Assembly (NCBI GenBank): GCA_036746235.1
Contig: DAIOEN010000005.1
Span: forward strand, 21,323-85,322
Direction: 5' to 3'
DNA: 64,000 bases
From: CALARM01 sp036746235
Lineage (GTDB): Bacteria; Vulcanimicrobiota; SpSt-956; JAKJGF01
A program made the position numbers and the translations under genes. Below the pieces are notes generated by a model. It was not told the origin of the DNA and did no database searches. It was given only the letters and a program-made list of their open reading frames with translations. Positions 26,201 to 33,961 of this stretch are shown here, piece after piece (the first letter of the stretch is position 1; each line of letters begins with the position of its first letter).

Positions 26201-29200
26201 ACAGGAAGAAGGGAAGAACATGTGCGTACTGGATATGCATCCCGGAGAATATCAACAGGAAGCAGAGATAATCTTTGCCTCTATGGTTCGCGGTGAAAGA
26301 GATTATTGTCCCCTTCCATTGCAGACGAAAGGAGGTATTTATCTGCCTGTAGAAACCAGGGTCTGGCTCGGGGAATGGAATGGCCTGGAGTGCATCTTCG
26401 GTATATGTAAGGATCTCTCTGCACAGCAGGCCGCTCTGGATAAATTCCAGAAAATGTTCAACAACAATCCTGCTCTCATGGCAGTCACTTCTATACCTGA
26501 GAGAAAGTTTCTGGATGTAAACGATTCATTCCTGAAGCGCCTTGGATATACCCGTGAGCAGGTAATAGGGAAAACCAGTCAGGAATTAAGATTCTTCCAT
26601 GATGATACATCCCGGCATTTAGTAGCAGAAGAGATTCAGAGATGTGGCCGTATAATGGCTGTAGAAATGGAGGTTCGTGCCAGAAATGGCGAGGTGCTGG
26701 ACGGACTTTTTTCCGGAGAGATAATTGACAATCAGGGAGAGAAGATGCTTCTCACAGTCATGATAGATCTCACTGCCCAGAAACGTGCCGAGAAATCTCT
26801 GAGAAGACTTATGGAAATGCAGGATATTCTGATCAATATTTCTTTAGAATACATAAACATTCCACTCCCGGATATTGATAAACACATAAATGACTCGCTG
26901 AAAACTATAGGAAGATTTATTTCTGCAGACAGGGCATATGTATGTAATTATGACTTTACAGAAAATACTGTTTCCACTGAATATGAATGGTGTAATAAAG
27001 GAATTGAAACCCAAATACATGTGCTGCAGGATTTGCCGCTCCATGATATGGCAGAATGGGTCAATCCACATAAATCTGGTGATTATTTGCATGCTAAAGA
27101 TGTCCATGGCATGAAACATTCTAAAATGAAGGAAATTCTGGATCTGCTGAAAATAAAAAGCATGATTGCTGTTCCAATGATGTCAGAAAAAGAATGTATT
27201 GGTTTTATAGGCCTTGATTCCTTAAAAGAATACTATGAATATACTCAAAGTGAAATAACACTGCTGAAAATTTTCGGACAACTCCTTGTAAATATTAAGA
27301 AAAGATCAGAATCAGTACAGATACTGCTTGAAACCAATATTCAACTTGAAGAAGCCATAGCCCGTGCAAATGAGATGGCATTACAGGCAGAAATAGCCAG
27401 TATGTCCAAGAGTGAATTCCTGGCCAATATGAGCCATGAGATCCGCACACCTATGAACGGTGTTATAGGCATGACAGGTCTCCTGCTGGACACAGAACTT
27501 GATGAGGAACAGAGGCGTTATGCCGGGATTGTGCGTACCAGCGGCGAGTCCCTCCTTGCTCTTATCAATGATATTCTGGACTTTTCCAAGATCGAGGCAG
27601 GAAAGCTCGAACTTGAGATGCTGGATTTTGACCTCCAGACCCTTCTGGAGAATTTTGCCGGTATGCTGTCTTTTCGCGCCAGGGAAAAGGGTCTTGAATT
27701 CATCTGTGCTGCCGCACCGGATGTACCGTCATGTCTTCATGGTGACCCGGGGCGACTGAGGCAGATACTCCTTAATCTGGCCGGTAATGCCTTTAAGTTT
27801 ACTGATAAAGGAGAAGTCTCAGTTATGGTTACTACTGTGTCTAAAACAGATACTGAAGTAATGCTGCGCTTTTCGGTAAAGGATACAGGTATAGGCATCC
27901 CGGCAGATAAGAAGGATATTCTATTTCAGAAATTCACCCAGGTTGACTCGTCTATCATGCGTAAATATGGCGGAACAGGTCTGGGGCTGGCCATATCCAG
28001 ACAGCTTGTAGAGTTACTGGGTGGTCAGATAGGAGTGGAAAGTGAAACAGGAAAAGGCTCCGAGTTCTGGTTTACTGCGCATTTTGCCAGACAGGCAGTT
28101 GCAGAACGTAACATGTTTCTTCCGGATGTGTATGACGGCGTTCATATCCTTGTGGTAGACGATAACTCTACAAACTGCCGGGTAATTATGGACTGGCTCC
28201 GGTACATGGGTATGAGGCCTGAAGAGGCAGGAGATGGTTCATCTGCCATATATGCCATGGACCGGGCAACAGACAGAGGCGATCCATTTCAGATTGCCAT
28301 AGTGGATATGCATATGCCTGGTATGGATGGTATAACACTGGCCGGAACCATCAGGGCAGATGAAAAACTGAAGGATATATATCTGATACTTATGACATCT
28401 CCGGACCAGAAATGGGATAACAGTCATCTGCAGGAGAAAGGATTTTCCTGCTCTCTGACCAAACCGGTACATCAGTGGCCCCTCTTTGAACATATCTCAT
28501 CCCTGTTAACCGGTACTCCCATAGCCCGTCCCATGGTGACACAATTTACCGGTTTGGAGGCAAAACATATGGTTTATGATAAATTTCGTATCCTCCTTGC
28601 AGAAGATAATATTACCAATCAGATGGTAGCCAGAGGTATCCTGAAAAAATTTGGCTTTTTTGTCGATGGAGTGGCCAACGGTCTGGAAGCTGTCAGTGCT
28701 CTGGAAACAGTTCCCTATGATCTGGTCCTCATGGATGTACAGATGCCTGAAATGGACGGGTTTGAAGCTACAAGGCAGATACGTAATTCAGAAACTCCGG
28801 TTCTGAATCACAGTATTCCCATTATAGCCATGACAGCTTACGCCATGCAGGGTGACAGAGAAAGATGCCTGGAATCAGGCATGAATGACTATGTATCCAA
28901 GCCGGTTTCCCCCGGGCCTCTGATAGAAGTAATTGAAAAATGGCTGCCTGTATCGGCTTTACATGCACCAGGGGAACAGGAAGATAGTCCTGTTATTCAA
29001 AAACCGGCTGTCATGGTCTTTGACAGGGCAGGCATGATAGAGAGATTGAACGATGATGATGAACTTGCACTGGATATACTGGTGACTTTTCTGGAAAGTA
29101 TACCCGAACAGTTAGAGACAATTAAGAAGTATATTCTATCAGGTGACACAGGGGAGGTAAGGAACCAGGCTCACTCCATCAAGGGTGCGGCAGCCAGTAT

Positions 29201-29342
29201 AGGGGCGGAAGCTCTGTGTGCAGCAGTCTCCGAGATGGAAAAAGCCGGCAATGCAGGCAATCTTGAAGACATATCTGTCATATTTCCAGAACTGGAGAAA
29301 GAGTTTGCAAGATTGAAAGAAGCCATTGAAAATAGTTTCTGA
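23247..29342 (+). CDS. Giant membrane hybrid sensor histidine kinase, multi-PAS, two receivers and HPt
   Basis: A 2031-residue protein. Transmembrane segments lie near 14-34, 199-219, 235-256 and 531-550. An N-terminal Cache-like extracytoplasmic domain lies between the first two and a larger double-Cache-like one between the third and fourth. About five PAS domains follow (572-1175; each ends with a DITERK-type turn or equivalent), then a GAF domain (about 1195-1350). The HisKA H-box is FLANMSHEIRTPMNG (H1397). ATPase boxes are LNLAGNAFKFTD, KDTGIGIP and GGTGLGLAIS. Receiver 1 has D1687, receiver 2 D1830, and a C-terminal HPt domain has H1976 (AHSIKGAAAS). All phosphorelay residues are present. 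Base composition is more GC-rich than neighbours except in the GAF module. No clear Shine-Dalgarno. A perfect terminator follows. Ligand unknown. Confidence 0.93.
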   Translation: MKNKQTKEQHFNNNLWMVTGLLSLLAILLVLGFWEGNKQAAGVEADMRERLLCHATDIARTINYDLARKLTFTAADRGIPAYKVITRQLTACSKRIKNRGIFSVARHDGRLFFGPETYPENDPLSSKAGTEYRKPPAEIQNIFSTGQPATVGPYTDEYGSFVTAFVPLLDEDRGDVIMVIGLDIMADDWKSEINTAYRGPFLTVLLVFLLLLSGTLAVRWRNRQRSMSDLRFKKWVVLPVAIAMLLAMAAFISYHGHHAREESLRNINRLIGQANGQWDRLMFNNVQTLKMQVDYISSDAALKKAWQEQDLPVLTSLSLPVFDRLKQQFNITQFNFITPDRTCFLMVHHPEMGGYRIDRLTLLTAESTGSDAWGVELGPFGNFMLSFVRPWINNGRTVGYVELGIDTGDLLDSMSVDMDIDIVSVSHKEYISRENFEAGKKLFAFTGNWDDYPDIVVTHQTMALLPDELSRRLKAGYSSFYGKDAFTLHQGDSIFDCGFIPLPDTSGRNVADLIILRDVTVQTGNAHYGLFVKLLLALVFFSGILAMVWSVTGSVEEQLGAAFAKIRDSEAKFHDMFTSHSAVMMLIDASTGRILDANHSAVTFYGYPPDRLLDMNISDINTMSPEQVVKDYKEALQKIQNTFIFPHRLADGEIRTVEVHSSPVIQHGTTVLFSIIHDITERKKTEDALKRSEEKYRLLIDNSHDIIYTINPDGVFTFVSAGWTALLGHSVTEVTGKSFHMFIHPDDIEHCQAFLQKTYETGHRQTGVEYRVGHTDGTWRWHTTNAVPLRDETGKIIAFEGSASDITERRLAEDALYLSMAKLELALQASRMGVWQFNIRENKRIFDDQVCFLLGINRASFLGTAEEFYCAVHTDDREKIRTALKKTIEENVPYTPEYRVVWPDGTVHYISTRGKLLYDGKGNPEMVSGIIWDITPQKQLQDMVRSSEENFRNFFQTVDDIIVVATTDGHIIFNNDAFIRKLGYTQEEGKNMCVLDMHPGEYQQEAEIIFASMVRGERDYCPLPLQTKGGIYLPVETRVWLGEWNGLECIFGICKDLSAQQAALDKFQKMFNNNPALMAVTSIPERKFLDVNDSFLKRLGYTREQVIGKTSQELRFFHDDTSRHLVAEEIQRCGRIMAVEMEVRARNGEVLDGLFSGEIIDNQGEKMLLTVMIDLTAQKRAEKSLRRLMEMQDILINISLEYINIPLPDIDKHINDSLKTIGRFISADRAYVCNYDFTENTVSTEYEWCNKGIETQIHVLQDLPLHDMAEWVNPHKSGDYLHAKDVHGMKHSKMKEILDLLKIKSMIAVPMMSEKECIGFIGLDSLKEYYEYTQSEITLLKIFGQLLVNIKKRSESVQILLETNIQLEEAIARANEMALQAEIASMSKSEFLANMSHEIRTPMNGVIGMTGLLLDTELDEEQRRYAGIVRTSGESLLALINDILDFSKIEAGKLELEMLDFDLQTLLENFAGMLSFRAREKGLEFICAAAPDVPSCLHGDPGRLRQILLNLAGNAFKFTDKGEVSVMVTTVSKTDTEVMLRFSVKDTGIGIPADKKDILFQKFTQVDSSIMRKYGGTGLGLAISRQLVELLGGQIGVESETGKGSEFWFTAHFARQAVAERNMFLPDVYDGVHILVVDDNSTNCRVIMDWLRYMGMRPEEAGDGSSAIYAMDRATDRGDPFQIAIVDMHMPGMDGITLAGTIRADEKLKDIYLILMTSPDQKWDNSHLQEKGFSCSLTKPVHQWPLFEHISSLLTGTPIARPMVTQFTGLEAKHMVYDKFRILLAEDNITNQMVARGILKKFGFFVDGVANGLEAVSALETVPYDLVLMDVQMPEMDGFEATRQIRNSETPVLNHSIPIIAMTAYAMQGDRERCLESGMNDYVSKPVSPGPLIEVIEKWLPVSALHAPGEQEDSPVIQKPAVMVFDRAGMIERLNDDDELALDILVTFLESIPEQLETIKKYILSGDTGEVRNQAHSIKGAAASIGAEALCAAVSEMEKAGNAGNLEDISVIFPELEKEFARLKEAIENSF

Positions 29343-29410
29343 AAAAGAATAGAAAAATATAAACCTTTTATTTACAGGGATTCTAAAAAAGAAGAATTGG
29401 AATGTAAAGG

Positions 29411-29460
29411 ACAGGTGTAAAATGTAAATTTACATTTTACACCTGTATCTTTTTATTTTT
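29411..29460 (+). terminator. Intrinsic terminator after the giant kinase
   Basis: A perfect 36-bp palindrome (18-bp stem starting ACAGGTGTAAAATG) at 29411-29446, followed by a T-rich tail. It is one of the strongest hairpins in the window and blocks read-through into 29628. Confidence 0.9.
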
Positions 29461-29627
29461 ACAAATCTTTTTTATAAAACTTTCTGCTTATTAAGGGTAA
29501 ATTTTTAGAAATGGCTTTAAAATTGATTTTTTCTGTCTTTAATTATAAGCTTTAATTTAAATTAATTTTTTTGAGCTATTGGTATGATTTTTGCGTTTAT
29601 ATAAATAAAAATGCAGGGAGTAAAACT

Positions 29628-30038
29628 ATGATGAAATACAAAATTCTTGTAGTGGATGATAATGAAGATATATGTTTTGTTTTAAAATCATATTTTGAAG
29701 AAACCGGTTATTCGGTACAGGTAGCAGAAAATGCTTTTGAGGCTTTTTCTTTACTGGAAAAAGAGGAATATGACATGGTCATACTTGATTATAATCTGGG
29801 ATATGGCCCTACAGGACTGGATATATTTTATAAGATAAAGGAAATGAACCTTCCCGTAAAGATTCTTATGTCTACAAGTGAAATGGATGATAAATCACTG
29901 AATATGGCAATAGAAAGGGAAAATATAAGAGTTTTATATAAACCTTTCAGAATGAACAGTCTGTGCAGAGAAGTGAATAATATACTGGAAACAGAAAGAG
30001 ACAGGAATTTTACAGAGGAATTTTGTTGTGTCATCTGA
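29628..30038 (+). CDS. Single-domain response regulator
   Basis: A 136-residue receiver. The ATG at 29628 is preferred because AGGGAG precedes it at 7 bases; upstream in-frame codons lack a site. The acidic pair is in VVDDNED, the phosphoacceptor is D54 in VILDYNLGYGPTG, the switch residue is in LMSTSE and the Lys is in VLYKPF. The loop after D54 is altered (YNLGYGPTG rather than the usual xMPxMDG), which may change partner choice. It has no output domain. The next gene starts 13 bp after its stop, forming a two-gene unit. Confidence 0.88.
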   Translation: MMKYKILVVDDNEDICFVLKSYFEETGYSVQVAENAFEAFSLLEKEEYDMVILDYNLGYGPTGLDIFYKIKEMNLPVKILMSTSEMDDKSLNMAIERENIRVLYKPFRMNSLCREVNNILETERDRNFTEEFCCVI

Positions 30039-30051
30039 GAAGGGAGTGGAA

Positions 30052-30537
30052 ATGGTGAAAAATACTATAGTAAAGGAAATCTCTGACTTTTATATTTCCA
30101 GGGAAGAAGAGATAAAGAAAAAAGGTATAATACCATATCTTACAGTAGCAGGAGATAAACTTATGAGATTATCCCTCTCTGAAAATATTTCAAAAGAAGA
30201 TAGAGAAGTAATATATGGTCAATATCTTTATATGTTTTCTCAGGATATAGAAATGATAGAAGAACAGAAAAAGTTATATGGAGAAAATTTGCCCGGTCCT
30301 GTATATAGCATTGTAACACCTGTTGAAAATAATATTTTACAGATTATGAAAAAATGTCTTTATTCAATAGATAATTATATTTTATTTATATGTGAAGAAG
30401 AAAAAGATGACGAACTTATTTTAGAGGCCATGGATATTTTAAAAGATGCTTCCTCTCTTGTTTATGAAACGGAAGATATGCTTGAGTTTGTCATTAGATC
30501 AGCAGAGGAAACAGATATTGTTATAAGTGAAGCATAG
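30052..30537 (+). CDS. Hypothetical helical protein paired with a receiver
   Basis: A 161-residue protein; the start at 30052 follows AGGGAG at 5 bases. It is mostly acidic alpha-helix with a central PGPVYSIVTPVENN segment and a final run of Glu/Asp helices. It has no signal peptide, membrane span or HPt His motif. Adjacency to the receiver at 29628 suggests a signalling partner or output protein, but I do not recognise the family. Confidence 0.65.
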   Translation: MVKNTIVKEISDFYISREEEIKKKGIIPYLTVAGDKLMRLSLSENISKEDREVIYGQYLYMFSQDIEMIEEQKKLYGENLPGPVYSIVTPVENNILQIMKKCLYSIDNYILFICEEEKDDELILEAMDILKDASSLVYETEDMLEFVIRSAEETDIVISEA

Positions 30538-30744
30538 TATGAAACTGTATGTAAAATCAATCATATTTTATTATTGACCGTTATTGAAAAATATGAAACT
30601 TATAGAGAAATAACAATGCATAACTGGATTGAGGTTTACTGAATTGTATAACTGGCAGTCTTTCGAGACAGAACAGGGAAATTAATCGTAAGTTTTAAAA
30701 TGAAGAAAAATAGATAATTTTAATCTTTCTAAAATAGAGTTCTT

Positions 30745-30844
30745 ATCGTTGTTTTTTGTCTGTATTATACCTGTTTTTTATGTTGTTATTATTAACATTT
30801 TTTTCAGGCATTTTATGTTATTATTATGATAGTAGTGTTAAAAA
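30745..30844 (+). promoter_or_regulatory. Degenerate promoter module upstream of the pilin operon
   Basis: ATCG at 30745 with TTTTTTGTCT, ATTAAC exactly 46 bp on (30791), a lost second repeat, and an A-rich -10-like TAAAAA at the 48-bp position. It implies transcription starting after 30844, which supports the downstream ATG at 30874. The remainder of 30538-30744 shows nothing coding. Confidence 0.45.
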
Positions 30845-30873
30845 GAATACATTCTGAGATGGATGGAGAAGAA

Positions 30874-31479
30874 ATGTTATTAAGAACGGTAAGTAATGAA
30901 AAATTTTTTATGTTACCACTTTGTATAATAAAAACAGACTGGACTCATGAAGTTTGTAATACAGGAGAAAGGAAGAGAATATTTGAAGAAAACAGGGAAT
31001 GTGAAAGGATGTTTAAAGGAACTAAATACGGTTATAATAATAATTACATATCAAGGGATGATGAGGAATGTTTTTTCATAACTTCCAGGAATAAGTCAAA
31101 AAAAGGTATGTCTCTGGCAGAGATTCTTGTTGCAATCTGTCTTGTATCTACTGTTATTGTTATTATAATAGGAACCATGATCGCAGGCCTTGAAGCGGTT
31201 CAGAAAGGAACAGGATACAATCAGGCTACCATAATAGCCAGGAGAAATATAGAAGTGTATAAATCTATGAAATATTCCTCTATACCTGTTAATCCTGATA
31301 TAATCAAACAGGAACCGGGATTTACAGTAAAAACTGGTATAACAGAAAATACATATCCTTTATCAGGTACAATAAAATATAAAAAAATAACTGTTAATGT
31401 ATCAAATAGCAGCAGTACCGGGGCAAAGAGTGTTAATGTTAAAATGATCATTTATCTGTTTCCTGATTTAGAGAAATAA
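30874..31479 (+). CDS. Type IV pilin-like protein
   Basis: About 201 residues from the ATG at 30874, which has GGAG five bases upstream. Earlier in-frame ATGs would lie before the predicted promoter -10; a still later ATG at 31009 is also possible. The prepilin peptidase/methylation motif is SKKG|MSLAEILVAICLV with Glu at +5, followed by a long hydrophobic helix (VSTVIVIIIGTMIAG). The leader is unusually long. After the helix comes a small globular part with YSGTI-K-like strands. It is first of three consecutive pilin-class genes, so probably a minor or pseudopilin. Strong family call, uncertain start. Confidence 0.8.
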   Translation: MLLRTVSNEKFFMLPLCIIKTDWTHEVCNTGERKRIFEENRECERMFKGTKYGYNNNYISRDDEECFFITSRNKSKKGMSLAEILVAICLVSTVIVIIIGTMIAGLEAVQKGTGYNQATIIARRNIEVYKSMKYSSIPVNPDIIKQEPGFTVKTGITENTYPLSGTIKYKKITVNVSNSSSTGAKSVNVKMIIYLFPDLEK

Positions 31480-31511
31480 TAAATTTTTAGAAAAATGGAG
31501 GTTTGTATGTC

Positions 31512-33095
31512 ATGAATTCAAGAAATAAAAAACATAACCATAATGGTTTTGCTCTCGTAACGGTTTTGATGATGATAGGGCTCCTCGTCATAATGATGAC
31601 AAGTATCATACTTATGACATCTGCCAGTCTTTATAATGTTAACAGACAGATAAAGGAGAGTCATCTTATTTCCATAGCAGAGTCTGCCATTACGGAAGTT
31701 ACAATCAACCTGGATAATAATATAAACTGGGGCAAAAATAATGAACGTCTTTTTATGCGCACAGGTAAACAGGATTTAACTGCAGGTGGTCTTATTCCTT
31801 CCAGTCTCCCCGTGATAAATTCCAGTTTTTCTTTTGATGATATAGGATGTTATTATTATATATCATTTGACCCGAATGATCCTGCCTTTCAGTCAGGAGG
31901 AAATTTTTATTCTGTCAATAATCTTGACGGAGATAGTTCTGTTCCGAACTGGCGCGGTAAACCAGTGCCTCCCCATACGGCAGATATACTTATTACAGTG
32001 GGGAAAGATGATAAAGTAAAACATGTGGAATGTTTAATTACCGGCATGCCTCAGACACCATTTAAAAGTGGTTCCAGAGGTAAAATTAATATTAAATCTT
32101 CCGATTTTACTATGAAGAGTATCTGTAGTTCACCTGTTACTATCCATTCAAATTATAACGACCCCAATGACCCGAATAATATTTCTGTGAATATTAAGTG
32201 TACTTCCGATATTAATAACAATGGAACTATATCCGGTTGTGCTGATGTTGTTTGTAAAGCCAGCGATGTAAGTGATCCCAATAGTATAAAGAGTAATCAG
32301 CCTTCTATTAATATACCTGCTCTTCCTGTGAGTACACTTATAAGTGGTATTACTTTTGAGCCTGTTACTTTACCATCAGGAACATATATAGCAGGTGCAT
32401 CAAAACTTAAGTATTATAAAGACGGTAAAAATCCTTCTACAGATCAACCTGATACTATATATTCAGATGGTGAGATTATACCGGGTGTCAAGCTTGATGG
32501 AAATGACTTAATTATCTCGAAAAATATCTCTGTAAATTATAATGTTACTCAGACACCAGGCAGTACCGGTAATCTTACTATTAAAGGAATCGGTGATATG
32601 AATATTAAAGATGGTATGAGTATTTATGCACCTGGAGATGGATTACAGGATCCAAATACAGGAACTTATAATTGCGGAAATATCGTTATAAATGGAGGTT
32701 CTGACGTATTATACGGCCAGGGGAATTTATACTCCACCGGTTCTATGACAGTTAAGGGAAGCGATATTCAGGCAGGTTCAAATAATGACAGTATAGCTAT
32801 TTATGCCGGTGGTGATGTAAGTATAAATGTTGATTCCGATACATATTTTAGAGGTCTTATTTATAGTAACGGAAATTTCAACCTGGCCGGTTCTGATTTT
32901 ACCCTGGAAGGTGCTATGATAATAGCAGGAAAGGACCCGTCTGTTGATCCGGCAGGAGCTAAATTCAGTCCAGGTGTTATAAATGCATCTCTGAGCTCCG
33001 ATATGGATTACAGGTATAATGATGCCTGCCTTGCATCTCTCAGTGGAGATATAGGTGTCGGTTCATTTAAAATGCTCTGCTGGTATGAATTTTAA
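31512..33095 (+). CDS. PilX-like large pilus or surface protein
   Basis: A 527-residue protein with GGAGG about 10 bases before the ATG at 31512. The N-terminus HNHNG|FALVTVLMMIGLLVIMM is a prepilin-like segment lacking Glu at +5, as in PilX/GspK-type minor pilins. The rest is long, beta-rich and Asn/Asp/Pro/Gly/Ser-rich (DPNDPNN, short strand-turn repeats such as GGDVSINVDSD and SNGNFNLAGSDF), which suggests a right-handed beta-helix or polymer-forming surface region. It lies 32 bp after the pilin gene and 12 bp before the next. Role in a pilus tip or adhesion is inferred. Confidence 0.75.
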   Translation: MNSRNKKHNHNGFALVTVLMMIGLLVIMMTSIILMTSASLYNVNRQIKESHLISIAESAITEVTINLDNNINWGKNNERLFMRTGKQDLTAGGLIPSSLPVINSSFSFDDIGCYYYISFDPNDPAFQSGGNFYSVNNLDGDSSVPNWRGKPVPPHTADILITVGKDDKVKHVECLITGMPQTPFKSGSRGKINIKSSDFTMKSICSSPVTIHSNYNDPNDPNNISVNIKCTSDINNNGTISGCADVVCKASDVSDPNSIKSNQPSINIPALPVSTLISGITFEPVTLPSGTYIAGASKLKYYKDGKNPSTDQPDTIYSDGEIIPGVKLDGNDLIISKNISVNYNVTQTPGSTGNLTIKGIGDMNIKDGMSIYAPGDGLQDPNTGTYNCGNIVINGGSDVLYGQGNLYSTGSMTVKGSDIQAGSNNDSIAIYAGGDVSINVDSDTYFRGLIYSNGNFNLAGSDFTLEGAMIIAGKDPSVDPAGAKFSPGVINASLSSDMDYRYNDACLASLSGDIGVGSFKMLCWYEF

Positions 33096-33107
33096 ATTTT
33101 TTATTTT

Positions 33108-33875
33108 ATGATAAGCTTACAAAAAACATATTCTCTCAATTTTAGCTGTATAAAGAAAAAAAACGGTGTAACAGTGATAGAAATATTGATTGCTATCGGT
33201 ATTTTTTCACTCCTTTTAACCCTTATGTTTTACGTTTTTTCAATTTCTGCAAAGAGCTGGCTTAAAGCCAGAAATACTGTAGACATAAAGGACAGTGGAC
33301 AGATACTTATATGCAGAATAGAAAGTGAAATAAGGACAAGTGCACCGGGCAGTGTGGAAATAATTGATTATCCTTCCATATCAGATCCGAATAATCAGAG
33401 TAATGCCATATCTTTCCTTTCAGCCTATAATGATACGGGAGAAATACCTGAATTCAGTATTATTGGCCAGATAAACTGGAAAAAATATGTTATGTTTTAT
33501 CTCGAAGATGATCCTTCTGTCGCTAAAGAAGGTTATTATCAGCTGTTCACAAGAAAGCTTTTTCTCGGTTCTTATACTGATAATTTTTCTACAGGTGTCT
33601 TGAAAGATCTCTATTATCCTCCTGATGCAAACTCTACTACTACCTATCCCATGGCCCATTATGTAGATCCAAATACTCCGTCTGATACATATCTTACCCC
33701 CAGGCGTCCTGTAACAAGGAATATAAAAAAGCTCAACTTTGTTCTTGATTCTTCATCGAATACGATTAATATAGCGGTAAAGATAGGTAAACCGGTGAAC
33801 GAAAAAGATGCTGCCAGTTCTGAGAGCCCTGAAACATGTAATTTGACAGGCACTGTACTGTTGAGAAATAAATAA
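33108..33875 (+). CDS. Type IV pilin-like protein (GspJ/PilW class)
   Basis: A 255-residue protein. The prepilin motif is KKKNG|VTVIEILIAIGIFSLLLTLMF with Glu at +5, followed by ISAKSW and R-E-I-R helix features typical of PilW/GspJ minor pseudopilins. The C-terminal half is mixed alpha/beta with Pro-rich loops. No obvious Shine-Dalgarno, and only 12 bp separate it from the previous stop, so it is probably translated by coupling. Third gene of the pilin operon. Confidence 0.8.
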   Translation: MISLQKTYSLNFSCIKKKNGVTVIEILIAIGIFSLLLTLMFYVFSISAKSWLKARNTVDIKDSGQILICRIESEIRTSAPGSVEIIDYPSISDPNNQSNAISFLSAYNDTGEIPEFSIIGQINWKKYVMFYLEDDPSVAKEGYYQLFTRKLFLGSYTDNFSTGVLKDLYYPPDANSTTTYPMAHYVDPNTPSDTYLTPRRPVTRNIKKLNFVLDSSSNTINIAVKIGKPVNEKDAASSESPETCNLTGTVLLRNK

Positions 33876-33961
33876 AAGTGTGATTTTATTGCGTAGCAAA
33901 ACTATTATCGATCTTGCAGTCTTTCGAGACATATCGGATCTATTCAGTTAATAAGATGATC

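Noticed and set aside
29480..29600. A possible promoter module upstream of the receiver gene at 29628
   Set aside because: Only a TTTTCTGTCTTTAATTA stretch and a TATGAT fit; AACG and the TTAACA repeats are missing.
30655..33935. A shared 16-bp word (GCAGTCTTTCGAGACA) on both sides of the pilin operon, taken as possible flanking repeats
   Set aside because: The match does not extend beyond the word and there is no sign of target duplication, so an element boundary is not supported.
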